Shown here: positions 10,208 to 17,402 of the stretch, in pieces | Layout of the letters: the number at the start of each line of letters is the position of its first letter | Numbering within the stretch: position 1 is the first letter of the stretch | Assembly (NCBI RefSeq): GCF_900094575.1 | Contig: NZ_FMAE01000001.1 | Coordinates: 806,001-870,000 of the forward strand | Direction: 5' to 3' | Source: Bradyrhizobium yuanmingense | GTDB lineage: Bacteria; Pseudomonadota; Alphaproteobacteria; Rhizobiales; Xanthobacteraceae | Length of the DNA stretch: 64,000 bases | The notes under the pieces: model-generated | The model's database searches: none | Told to the model about the DNA's origin: nothing | Seen by the model: only the letters and a program-made list of their open reading frames with translations | Position numbers and translations under genes: made by a program

Positions 10208-11293
10208 ATGCCGGGTCTAATTGTATTCCTACACGGATTGACAGGTAACGAAAATTCTTGGGGAGCTGTTCCAGAATATCTTCAGAGTGACGATTTCGAT
10301 GTCACGACTCCAACATATAGCGCCTCAATTAACGGCCTCTCGGATGTTGAAATTAGTGCACAGCGCATACTGACAGAGATACGAACGCGCTTCCCCGATC
10401 ATAGCCCAATCTGCTTTGCAGGTCACAGCCTCGGGGGCTTAGTCGCCAGGGAGATTTGTAGACACTTACTACTTCAGGGACCTGACGATTTTCTAAACAA
10501 GGTGCCAGCCGTCATAACGCTAGGCACACCATTGGAAGGCGCCCGCATCGGAAACTGGTTGCTGCGCAAGCTACCGTTTGTTTCTCCAAAGATCCATCAG
10601 ATCGCGACTGAAAGCTACGCATTTGGTGAATACCGGCGAGCAATTGCAGCCGCGAAGCAGCGCAAGGTTATGCCAGTCGTCCACGGCCGTACGTTCTCGG
10701 AAATAGAACTCTCACTCCGCTTGCTGGACGGACGGCACGCTAAGTTGCGATGGATTGGGCTCGGCGGCATCGTCCCTTTGCTTCAGCATAGGAATGTTTC
10801 ACGGGAAATTTCTTCAATGGGAGCTGAGACCTTCATCTCGAAGGCGTTGGCGATCATCCGAAATTGCAATCCCAATGCGAAAATACACGCTTTTGGGGCA
10901 GGTGGGACTCGCACGTTCCCGGCTCTATACGCTTTTGGTGCCGACTCGGCGGACTCGATCGGCTGGCGGCAAGCAGCTGGCTTCGGCTCAATCTTTCTCC
11001 CGATGAAGAGCCAGAGAACGATTAAGTGGAACGAGACTAAGAAGGCACCAAGAAAGCTATTGGACAACGATGATATCTCACAGCTTCGGCAATGCGGATG
11101 CCCGATATGCCGCGCAACGAACTCAGTAGATGCTCAGCTTTGGGATTTGCGGAGCGACTTTTACAATCGTTCGATCCATAACGCTTGGACAATTACTCAT
11201 CAATACGATTACTGGCCACCAACAAGAGCAGCGATGCGACGACTCGTGGCCAACGGAGGCCTTGGCGCGCAGTGGGCGAAAGCGTGTAGTTAA
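10208..11293 (+). CDS. Chimeric protein: alpha/beta-hydrolase N-terminus joined to the C-terminal half of a TGT-like domain
   Basis: A 361-residue protein. Residues 4-142 look like an esterase/lipase: oxyanion HGLTG at 9-13, nucleophile elbow GHSLGG with S74, then ITLGTPLEGA. No later Asp/His pair completing a triad is evident. From about 145 the sequence instead follows the C-terminal half of tRNA-guanine transglycosylases: MPVVHGRT, WIGLGG (182-187), KIHAFGAGG, GADSADSIGW (D249 at the nucleophile position), and a zinc site C296-x-C298-x2-C301 with H324 after 22 residues. The TGT N-terminal half, with its base-recognition Asp residues, is missing. Codon and base use are more A+T-rich than thiC (29 of 60 G+C at 10321-10380, against 36 of 60 at 9361-9420). 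No clear ribosome site precedes the ATG. It may be a true fusion or a deletion scar. Confidence 0.7.
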   Translation: MPGLIVFLHGLTGNENSWGAVPEYLQSDDFDVTTPTYSASINGLSDVEISAQRILTEIRTRFPDHSPICFAGHSLGGLVAREICRHLLLQGPDDFLNKVPAVITLGTPLEGARIGNWLLRKLPFVSPKIHQIATESYAFGEYRRAIAAAKQRKVMPVVHGRTFSEIELSLRLLDGRHAKLRWIGLGGIVPLLQHRNVSREISSMGAETFISKALAIIRNCNPNAKIHAFGAGGTRTFPALYAFGADSADSIGWRQAAGFGSIFLPMKSQRTIKWNETKKAPRKLLDNDDISQLRQCGCPICRATNSVDAQLWDLRSDFYNRSIHNAWTITHQYDYWPPTRAAMRRLVANGGLGAQWAKACS

Positions 11294-11443
11294 TGCCCAC
11301 CCCGCAGGGCAACAGATCCAATCCCTAGCCCGCTGGGCGGGCGTGGCAAGGTGTAACGGAACGCGGTCCCGGAGCCATTGCTTCCGTTGCAAGCGCTCCA
11401 GCATTTCGTGTCTCCGCATCGGAACACACAACGGGTAACCGAA
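11294..11443. other. Gap between the chimeric gene and mug
   Basis: About 150 bases without a convincing gene, terminator, tRNA or att-like repeat. Base composition returns to the high-GC norm along this stretch, so the right border of the low-GC segment probably lies here. Confidence 0.5.
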
Positions 11444-11956
11444 TTGTCCGAACCTACCCCCCACCGCCTCCCCGACCAGCTCCGCCCCAACATCCGCCTC
11501 GTTTTCGTCGGCACCGCCGCCTCGACCCGCTCGGCCGAGCTCGGGCACTATTACGCCCATCCCGGCAACCGCTTCTGGCGCGCGCTCCATGAGGCCGGGA
11601 TCACGCCGCGCCGCTATCAGCCGGGCGAGTTCGCATCGCTGATCGCGCTCGGGATCGGCTTCACCGATCTCTGCAAGACGGGCGCCGGGATGGATCACCA
11701 GATCGCGGCGGGGACGTTCGACGTGCCGGGCTTCAGGGCGAAGATGGAAAAGTACCGGCCGCGGACGATTGCCTTCACGAGCAAGAAGGCGGCGAGCTTG
11801 TTTTACGGCCGGCCGTCGGCTGCGATTGCGCCGGGGCGGCAGGCGCGCGACGGAAGCTGGCCGGAGACATTCGTGCTGCCCTCGCCATCAGGAGCTGCGT
11901 CCGGGCATTGGACGCTGGAGCCGTGGCGGGAGTTAGCCAAGTGGATCGCTGCGTAG
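11444..11956 (+). CDS. mug: G:T/U mismatch-specific DNA glycosylase (Mug family)
   Basis: About 170 residues of the Mug/TDG branch of the uracil-DNA glycosylase superfamily, which removes uracil or ethenocytosine from mispairs. Motif A is FVGTAASTRSAELGHYYAHP followed by GNRFW. The later base-flip motif reads LPSPSGAASG, matching the NPSGLS type. The FTDLCKTGAGMDHQI segment is typical of alphaproteobacterial members. No ATG exists near the N-terminus; TTG at 11444 (LSEPTPHRLPD) is chosen as the closest family start, though GTG at 11408 is possible. The stop codon lies in the first bases of a repeat. Confidence 0.85.
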   Translation: MSEPTPHRLPDQLRPNIRLVFVGTAASTRSAELGHYYAHPGNRFWRALHEAGITPRRYQPGEFASLIALGIGFTDLCKTGAGMDHQIAAGTFDVPGFRAKMEKYRPRTIAFTSKKAASLFYGRPSAAIAPGRQARDGSWPETFVLPSPSGAASGHWTLEPWRELAKWIAA

Positions 11957-12103
11957 GGTGGCCTAGACGGTGCGGATGCGCGAAGCGCAGTCCGCCCGTC
12001 GTAACCCACCACTTCTGTCGCCGCGGACGCAGCCGTGGTGGGTTACGCCTTCCCCCGTCCCGTGGGGATGGACCGCGTATGGAAACGGCTAACCCACCCT
12101 ACA
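11953..12103. repeat. Interspersed palindromic repeat, family B
   Basis: Begins gtagggtgg and ends ggctaacccaccctac, with internal gtaacccacca / tggtgggttac. Other copies are at 14321-14456 and 35978-36089. The mug stop codon (11954-11956) is supplied by the first bases of the repeat. Confidence 0.8.
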
Positions 12104-12171
12104 AGACGAGTGTCGGAATCCGTCTCCACCAATCGTCCTCCGGACCAAGCGCGACGCACATGGAGCCCCCC

Positions 12172-12819
12172 ATGCCCACCATCACCGCCTTCGAATCCTC
12201 CCCCGACCGCGGCAAGGGCCAGGCGCGCGACATGCGTGTCCGCTGGGCGCTGGAAGAGGTCGGCCAACCCTACGACGTTCGCCTCCTCTCCTTCGCCGCA
12301 ATGAAACAACCTGCGCATCGGGCGCTGCATCCGTTCGGCCAGATCCCGACCTATGAGGACGGCGATCTCACGCTGTTCGAGTCCGGGGCGATCGTGCTCC
12401 ACATCGCCGAGCGCCATGACGGCTTGCTGCCGAAGGATGCGAACGCGCGCGCCCGCGCGATCGCATGGATGTTCGCTGCGCTGAGCACAATGGAGCCGCC
12501 GATCGTCGAGCTCACCATGGCCATGCTGTTCGAGCGCGACAGGAGCTGGTACGCCGAGCGCCTGCCGAGCTTGCAGGAGCGCGTGCGCATCAGGCTCGGC
12601 GAATTGTCCCGCCGCGTTGGCAAAACCGACTGGCTCGATGGCGCCTTCAGCGCCGGCGATCTCATGATGGTGACGGTGCTGCGGCGGCTGAATACGTCAG
12701 GACTGCTCGACGAATTTCGCGACATCGCCGCCTATGTCGCCCGCGCCGAGGCGCGGCCGGCGTTCAGGCGGGCGTTCGAGGCGCAGCTGGCGGTGTTTCA
12801 GGCGGCGTCGCGTTCGTAG
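12172..12819 (+). CDS. Glutathione S-transferase family protein
   Basis: A 215-residue two-domain GST. The thioredoxin-like N-terminus (about 1-80) has the cis-Pro region FGQIPTYEDGDLTLFESGAI, where ES is the glutathione gamma-glutamyl contact. The all-helical C-terminus follows, with FSAGDLMMVTVLRRL as the N-capping motif. The catalytic residue is not obvious: the SSPDRGKG segment occupies the usual Ser/Cys site. Start at the second ATG (12172) with ggag seven bases upstream, rather than 12160. Cytosolic; substrate unknown. Confidence 0.88.
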   Translation: MPTITAFESSPDRGKGQARDMRVRWALEEVGQPYDVRLLSFAAMKQPAHRALHPFGQIPTYEDGDLTLFESGAIVLHIAERHDGLLPKDANARARAIAWMFAALSTMEPPIVELTMAMLFERDRSWYAERLPSLQERVRIRLGELSRRVGKTDWLDGAFSAGDLMMVTVLRRLNTSGLLDEFRDIAAYVARAEARPAFRRAFEAQLAVFQAASRS

Positions 12820-12834
12820 GCGGGTCAGCCCACT

Positions 12835-13380
12835 TCAGCTCAGCTCGGCCAGCTCGCGAGCGAGGTTAGCACGGGCCTGGCGGTCAAAACTCGCGGCGAA
12901 GGCCGGATCGGGAAAGATGACCTCGCGTGCCGCGAAGCGGCGTAGCACGCGGGCGCGGCCTGCGCGATACTCGCCCTCGGCGACATGGCTGAACTCCCGG
13001 CGGATCGCGGCGGCATAGGCGTCGTAGCGGGCCGGATCGGCGCCGAGAATGCTGAGGTCGATCGAGATCAGGATCGCGCCGAGGCGATCGTCGGCGGGAA
13101 CGTCGTGCGTTTTCGTCAGGCGGATCAGGCGGCCGACCTCCTGGCGAAGCTCGGCGCGGACGTGCTGCTCGGCAAGCTCCGCGCTGCGCTCCTCGTTGTC
13201 CGTCCGCGTCGGATCGTAGACCGCATCGTGCCACCAGATCGCTTCCGACAACGTCTCGCGCTCGGCGACCGAGAGACCATCGATCCGCGCGAGCGCCGCC
13301 AGGCAATCCTCGATATGCGCGAGATTGTGATAGTGGCGGCCGGGCGCCGCATAGGCAGCGACCAATTCGTCGCGGGTCAT
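12835..13380 (-). CDS. HD-domain protein, predicted metal-dependent phosphohydrolase
   Basis: A 181-residue protein. The metal-binding pattern is H-N-L-A-H (YHNLAHIEDCL, about 17-27), then WWHDAVYDP with the His-Asp doublet at about 49-51, then ERSAEL and ISIDLSILG. This is the COG4339 type of HD protein, sometimes mis-named after a eukaryotic receptor subunit. The family's substrate is unknown. It is convergent with the preceding GST gene, 15 bases apart. Confidence 0.85.
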   Translation of the reverse strand: MTRDELVAAYAAPGRHYHNLAHIEDCLAALARIDGLSVAERETLSEAIWWHDAVYDPTRTDNEERSAELAEQHVRAELRQEVGRLIRLTKTHDVPADDRLGAILISIDLSILGADPARYDAYAAAIRREFSHVAEGEYRAGRARVLRRFAAREVIFPDPAFAASFDRQARANLARELAELS

Positions 13381-13494
13381 GGGCGAAGTCTCACGTCGTC
13401 GATCTTGTCCTTGTTGATGGCCATCGTCATCTCCCGGACCAGAGGATCGCGGTCATCCTATTGCGCAAAAGGCAATTCGCAAATGGCGCTCTGA

Positions 13495-13562
13495 CGTAGC
13501 CCGGATGAGCGCAAGCGATATCCGGGGACCCCATTCCCGCATGTCGCTGCGCTCATGCGGGC
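13495..13562. repeat. Interspersed repeat, family I (CCCGGAT type)
   Basis: Reads gtagcccggatgagcgcaag, then cgatatccggg, then gcatgtcgctgcgctcatgc. It contains two small inverted pairs (cccggat / atccggg and gcatg... / ...catgc). Only this copy is seen here. Confidence 0.6.
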
Positions 13563-13628
13563 CACGAGGATTGCATCCGTTTCCACTCCCTAGCATGCTG
13601 GCCTCCGTCACCCCGGAGGAGCCCGCCC

Positions 13629-14324
13629 ATGCTGACCCTCTACTCCTACCCAGAACTCTTCGGCGTCGCCGACAACAACGGCTACGGCCTCAAGGTCTAT
13701 GCGTTTCTCAAGCTCGCGGGCGTGCCGTTCGTGCATGAGCACGTCTTCGATGCCTCTGCCGCGCCGCGCGGGCAGCTGCCTTACATCGTCGACGACAGCG
13801 AGACCATCGGCGACAGCGAGACCATCATCGCGCACGCGACTAAGAAATACCGCCTCACGATCGACGCCGGCCTGTCGCAGGCCGCACGCCGCACCGACCA
13901 TCTCGTCACGCGCATGCTGGACGATCTCTACTGGGTGATGTCCTATTCGCGCTGGAAGGACGAGCGCTTCTATCCGGCATTCCGCGACGCGTTCATTGCG
14001 CAGCATCCGCAGATCGACGCTGCCGGCTTCGAGAAGGCCAAGGCCTACAATGCGCAGCGCTATCACTTCCAGGGCATCGGCCGCTACACGCCCGAGCAGG
14101 CCTATGCCCGGGGGCTCGCCGATTTGCAGGTGCTGGCGGACATCGTGCCGGCGCAAGGCTTCGTGCACGGCGCGGCGCCGACGAGCGTTGATGCCGGCAT
14201 CTACGGCTTCATCGCCAACATCTATTACTTTCCGATCCCGACGCCGCTGAAGGCCTTCGTCGATGCGCACGCAAACCTCGTCGCGCATTGCGAGCGGGTG
14301 CATGCGATGGTCGAGAAATCGTAG
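13629..14324 (+). CDS. Glutathione S-transferase family protein with Tom37/metaxin-like C-terminus
   Basis: A 231-residue protein. The N-terminal thioredoxin-like fold has a YSYPELFGV start, a PRGQLPYIVDD cis-Pro loop and the GDSETII helix start. The C-terminal helical domain carries SVDAGIYGFIANIYYFPIPT, as in the metaxin/FAXC-like bacterial GSTs. Start ATG with a ggagg site (cccggaggagcc) just upstream. Not obviously linked to its neighbours; a cytosolic transferase or peroxidase role is inferred from family only. Confidence 0.85.
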   Translation: MLTLYSYPELFGVADNNGYGLKVYAFLKLAGVPFVHEHVFDASAAPRGQLPYIVDDSETIGDSETIIAHATKKYRLTIDAGLSQAARRTDHLVTRMLDDLYWVMSYSRWKDERFYPAFRDAFIAQHPQIDAAGFEKAKAYNAQRYHFQGIGRYTPEQAYARGLADLQVLADIVPAQGFVHGAAPTSVDAGIYGFIANIYYFPIPTPLKAFVDAHANLVAHCERVHAMVEKS

Positions 14325-14456
14325 GGTGGGTTAGCTTCGGGCGGCGCGAAGCGCTGTCCGAAGCGTAACCCACCTCCTCTCTTTCCAAGACGGCAGAAAT
14401 GGTGGGTTACGCCCCGCGGATTCGCTGCGCGGATCCGCAGGGCTAACCCACCCTAC
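14321..14456. repeat. Interspersed palindromic repeat, family B
   Basis: Starts gtagggtgggttagc and ends ggctaacccaccctac, with internal ggtgggttac and gtaacccacc. It begins within the last codons of the GST gene: the TAG stop is the first TAG of the repeat. Confidence 0.85.
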
Positions 14457-14467
14457 GGCACCGTCTT

Positions 14468-14902
14468 CTACCGCATCGTGATCGCAAGCCCGCTGAGATC
14501 CGCATTCGCCATCAACCCCACCTGCGTGCCCGACAGCTCCAGCACTGCGCCCTTCTGGTTGGTCAGCACGATGGCGCGGGCGCCGGAGCCGACGGCGATG
14601 CCGGCACCGGCGGCGCCGTAGACGCCGGCAACGTCGGAGGGACGGTTGATGTTGGAGACGCGGCCGCGCAGCACGGTCTTGGATCCCCCGAACACCAGGC
14701 CGTAGTCGAGGCCGCCGGTGGAGAGCCCGTACGAGCGGCCGCGGAAGTTGAGCACGCCCGAGCCGCCCGAGCCGCCGATGATCCAGCCCGCCTTGTAGAT
14801 CGTCAGCGTCACGAAGCCGCTGTCGGCCTGCGCGGTCGTCGAGAGGCCAGCCAGGGCGACGATGGCGACGCACGCGGCGCGGAGGGTGGATGCGAGCTTC
14901 AT
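14468..14902 (-). CDS. Exported glycine-rich protein of unknown function
   Basis: A 144-residue protein with a signal peptide cut near AQA-DS (residue 26). The mature part reads FVTLTIYKAGWIIGGSGGSG, then LNFRGRSYGLSTGGLDYG, GVYGAAGAGIAVGSGA and ends LSGLAITMR. It is predicted to be beta-rich with many Gly turns, and resembles small alphaproteobacterial periplasmic proteins of unknown function. No membrane segment after the signal, no Cys in the mature part. It stands alone on its strand. Confidence 0.75.
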   Translation of the reverse strand: MKLASTLRAACVAIVALAGLSTTAQADSGFVTLTIYKAGWIIGGSGGSGVLNFRGRSYGLSTGGLDYGLVFGGSKTVLRGRVSNINRPSDVAGVYGAAGAGIAVGSGARAIVLTNQKGAVLELSGTQVGLMANADLSGLAITMR

Positions 14903-15043
14903 GGGGGTCTCCGGGGGCTGTTTTTTAAAGGAGGGTTCGAATCAGACGGAGCGAATGTACCTGATCGATCGGGGCGGCAACATGATCGGCGGGCGTTTCC
15001 GCAAGCAAGGCGGCGGCGAGACTCGCGGAAGGTCCTCATGCTC

Positions 15044-15167
15044 CGTCATTGCGAGCCAACGGGTCCGCGCGAAGCGCGGCCCGATGGCAGGCTCCGCGAA
15101 GCAATCCAGAATCGCTCCGCGGCGGCAGTCTGGATTGCTTCGTCGCAAGGGCTCCTCGCAATGACGG
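15044..15167. repeat. Interspersed palindromic repeat, family A
   Basis: Arms cgtcattgcgag and ctcgcaatgacgg with inner gaagcaatccaga / tctggattgcttcg. It is a longer variant than the copy at 8040, with an extra inner segment. Confidence 0.85.
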
Positions 15168-15180
15168 GTGAATGGCCTGC

Positions 15181-15220
15181 TCTCTCGCCACGCGCAGGCC
15201 GCACGCGGGGAGAGGCGAAG
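15181..15220. repeat. Partial repeat, family F (CTCTCCCCGC type)
   Basis: tctctcgccacgcgcag / ccgcacgcggggagagg forms a short hairpin similar to the ends of the element at 30576-30720. The remaining 200 bases up to 15420 show no gene. Confidence 0.45.
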
Positions 15221-15420
15221 ATCACCATCGCCATCGTGCCATAATGCCCCTGTTTTGCCCGACGGAGCAACCGAATGCTTCGCGTTTGGCGAATTCTGGA
15301 AAACATCAATGATTTCCGTGCGGCGCCTACTGTGCATGGGGTTGTTTTCGCACTTTTGTTTTGAGCATCCCCGCGCCAGCCGCTACGCTCCTGCGTCCGC
15401 CCCCGTCCTGAGGTGATCCC

Positions 15421-15804
15421 ATGCCGATCCAGCATTTCGCGCCCCCGCCGCACGTCAAGGCGCCGCCGCTGTCCTTTGCGACGCGGGTTGGCGACCTCCT
15501 GTTCGTCTCCGGCATTCCCGGCTTCGATGCCAATGGTGCGCTGCCCGACGGCTTCGAGACGCAGTTCGCCAATGTCGTCGTCAACATCAAGCGCGTGCTG
15601 AGCGAGGCCGGCGCCGGCATGCATGATCTCGTCAAGGTCAACGTGCTCCTGACCCGCGCCACGGACGTCGCCGCGATGAACGCGCTCTATGCCGGCGCCT
15701 TCGGCCCGCCGCCGTACCCGGCGCGCACGACTTGCGTGGTGCAGGCGCTGCCCGATCCGAAGATGCTGATCGAGATCGAGGCGGTCGCTTCGCTGGCCAA
15801 GTAG
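15421..15804 (+). CDS. RidA/YER057c/UK114 family protein
   Basis: A 127-residue member of the RidA family, trimeric enzymes or chaperones that hydrolyse reactive enamines and imines from PLP enzymes. It has the GDLLFVSGIPG strand and the YPARTTCVVQALPDP segment with the key Arg that binds the carboxylate, followed by IEIEAVA. Length is normal. Start ATG at 15421 follows tgaggtgatccc. RidA proper needs this Arg, so activity as an imine deaminase is plausible, but several subfamilies share it. Confidence 0.88.
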   Translation: MPIQHFAPPPHVKAPPLSFATRVGDLLFVSGIPGFDANGALPDGFETQFANVVVNIKRVLSEAGAGMHDLVKVNVLLTRATDVAAMNALYAGAFGPPPYPARTTCVVQALPDPKMLIEIEAVASLAK

Positions 15805-15975
15805 GAGCCTAGTCAGCTGCGTGTGACCTATCGGGCACGCGTCCAAACCAAATGCGTTGGGCACAGCTGACATGTCCGTGAATGGCGGCCCCCCGGCTTG
15901 CAAAGGACCTGCTTTTACCGCACGAATTTTTTCGGTCCCATGTCCCACCACCCATGTCCCACCAGGAGATACTTC

Positions 15976-16236
15976 ATGCGTCGCCTTCTCGCGCTCAGTG
16001 CCGTTGCCGGCATCGCTAGTTCCGTGTTCGCCGTGCCCGCCTCCGCGAAGGTCGGCTATTACGTGATCCGCTGGGACAACACCGGCATCTGCCAGGTCTG
16101 GAACGAGGACCTGCAGTACAAGCCGTTCCAGTTCGGGGTCTCTACCTACAAGGTCGTCAGCAAGCCGTTCCCGACCTTCCAGCAGGCCTCGGACCTGCAG
16201 ATCAAGATGCGCACCGAGCGGAAGTGCACGCTCTGA
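15976..16236 (+). CDS. Small exported protein, paralogue 1 of a Trp/Cys-motif family
   Basis: 86 residues. The signal peptide MRRLLALSAVAGIASSVFA is cut near ASA-KV. The mature part reads YYVIRWDNTGICQVWNED, then a middle segment, and PTFQQASDLQ... ending in Cys near the C-terminus (RKCTL). Two mature Cys could form one disulfide. aggaga precedes the ATG. A close relative lies 240 bases downstream at 16475. Unknown function; such pairs recur in Bradyrhizobium as hypothetical proteins. Confidence 0.82.
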   Translation: MRRLLALSAVAGIASSVFAVPASAKVGYYVIRWDNTGICQVWNEDLQYKPFQFGVSTYKVVSKPFPTFQQASDLQIKMRTERKCTL

Positions 16237-16260
16237 GCCGGACGCGAGAGTAGCGTTTGA

Positions 16261-16294
16261 AGGGCGGGTCGCGCGGGCGATCCGCCCTTTTGCT
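16261..16294 (+). terminator. Rho-independent terminator
   Basis: Stem agggcgg / ccgccct followed by tttt, 25 bases after the stop of the small exported gene at 15976. Confidence 0.75.
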
Positions 16295-16474
16295 TTGAGT
16301 GGCCTGAAGCGTTTCCCCGGCCGCCATCAGACCTGTCCCGCGCACATTCTTTGAACCTCGGCGGCGGGTGGAACTACTCACATCTTGTCCGGGGCGCATG
16401 CCAAGCGCGTCCCGCACCACCCCTCCCCGTCATTGTCGGGAGGCGCATCACATCATTCATTTGAGGAGCTGATC

Positions 16475-16726
16475 ATGCGTCGTATTTCCATGCTGTGCGC
16501 TGCCGCCGGTCTTGCCGTCACCGCGTTCGTCGCCGCGAGCCCGGCCGAAGCCAGCTATCATCTGATCCGCTGGCAGGACACCGGCTTCTGCCAGATCTGG
16601 GACGAGAGCATCCCGACCACGCCGTGGCCGGCCGGCTATCACCGCGCCAGCGCTAGCGTGCCGACCTTCGTCGATGCACTCATGGTCAAGGACGCCGCGC
16701 TCAAGAGCGGTAGCTGCAAGTGGTAA
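16475..16726 (+). CDS. Small exported protein, paralogue 2 of the Trp/Cys-motif family
   Basis: 83 residues. Signal peptide cut near AEA-SY. The mature part starts SYHLIRWQDTGFCQIWDES, then PTFVDALMVKDAALKSGSCKW. The pattern Y-x-I-R-W-x-[ND]-T-G-x-C-Q-[IV]-W-[ND] and a final Cys are shared with the product of 15976-16236. Start at 16475 with gaggag upstream. Separate terminators after each gene mean the two can be expressed independently. Confidence 0.82.
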   Translation: MRRISMLCAAAGLAVTAFVAASPAEASYHLIRWQDTGFCQIWDESIPTTPWPAGYHRASASVPTFVDALMVKDAALKSGSCKW

Positions 16727-16750
16727 GGTAATCGATCGGCGGACGAAGAA

Positions 16751-16789
16751 CCGGGCAAGGACGCGGGCGTCCTTGCCCGGTTTGCTTTT
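16751..16789 (+). terminator. Rho-independent terminator, possibly bidirectional
   Basis: A perfect 12-bp stem ccgggcaaggac / gtccttgcccgg with a 6-base loop and a T-rich tail (tttgctttt). It lies between the convergent small exported gene and the J-domain gene. Confidence 0.85.
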
Positions 16790-16805
16790 CGAAGGCCCGA
16801 GACGC

Positions 16806-17291
16806 TCACGCGTCCTTGTGCGCGCCGGGATGGATCAGGATGTCGCGCGCGGCGGCGAGGTCGATGAAGGCTTCGGCACTGCCGCCCTGGTCGGGATGCA
16901 GGCCCTTGGCGGCGCGGCGATAGGCCTGGTTGATGTCCTCGCAGGTGAGTTGCACCGCGAGCGGCAGGCCGAGCATCTTGCGGGCGCGATCCTCGCTGGA
17001 AAGCTTCTTCGGCGCGACGTTGCGGCGGCCGAAGCGCGGCGCGGTCAGATCGTGCACGACCTCGAGGACCACGCCGAGACGGCGCTGGGCCGCCAGCGTC
17101 ACGCTATGATCGTCATTGTCGACGGCCTGGCGCAGCACCGGCAGCGCCTGCTCGGCAGCCTGGCGCAGCGTGACGTCGCTGCTCATCCGCGCGATCTCGG
17201 CCACCAGCCGGCCGGCCTCGGCCCAGTCAGGCGCTTGCGCCGACCGCAGGCGTTCCAGAGCGAGTTTCCAGGTTTCGAGCCGTTCCATCAT
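16806..17291 (-). CDS. DnaJ-like J-domain protein
   Basis: About 161 residues. The C-terminal 60 residues form a J-domain-like helix pair with the HPD tripeptide in YRRAAKGLHPDQGGSAEAF, preceded by the MLGLP start of the domain. The N-terminal 100 residues are helical and unrelated to DnaJ. HPD stimulates Hsp70 (DnaK) ATPase. A domain at the C-terminal end is the DjlA-like or type III arrangement. Start at the ATG pair 17291/17288; a TTG at 17309 is less likely. Client unknown. Confidence 0.78.
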   Translation of the reverse strand: MMERLETWKLALERLRSAQAPDWAEAGRLVAEIARMSSDVTLRQAAEQALPVLRQAVDNDDHSVTLAAQRRLGVVLEVVHDLTAPRFGRRNVAPKKLSSEDRARKMLGLPLAVQLTCEDINQAYRRAAKGLHPDQGGSAEAFIDLAAARDILIHPGAHKDA

Positions 17292-17361
17292 GCGCGCAAC
17301 GTTTAGCAATCAGGATCAGTATGCCAAGGCCGCCGTTTCCGACCCCTTAATTTCGCGTTAG

Positions 17362-17383
17362 CGTTTCGTGAAACTTCGAAACG
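17362..17383. promoter_or_regulatory. Operator-like inverted repeat upstream of the SDR gene
   Basis: A perfect 7-bp inverted repeat cgtttcg-N8-cgaaacg, containing an inner gtttc-gt-gaaac palindrome, 20 bases before the ATG at 17403. Position and shape suit a repressor site overlapping the transcription or translation start; the regulator is unknown. Confidence 0.4.
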
Positions 17384-17402
17384 AAAACGGGAGGAAACTG
17401 CC

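Noticed and set aside
10171..10248. A 25-codon frame starting ATGATCGCCCCC just before and overlapping the chimeric gene
   Set aside because: It has no recognisable motif and no ribosome site. It could be a remnant of another N-terminus, but nothing supports expression.
13790..13840. Apparent 18-base tandem duplication in the GST gene (GDSETI after DDSETI)
   Set aside because: The D-x-E-x-I-G-D-S-E-T-I pattern is normal for this GST subgroup, so a recent duplication is not needed.
14935..14965. A tRNA-like T-loop word, ggttcgaatc
   Set aside because: No flanking T-stem pairing, no acceptor or anticodon arm, and no CCA-side sequence.
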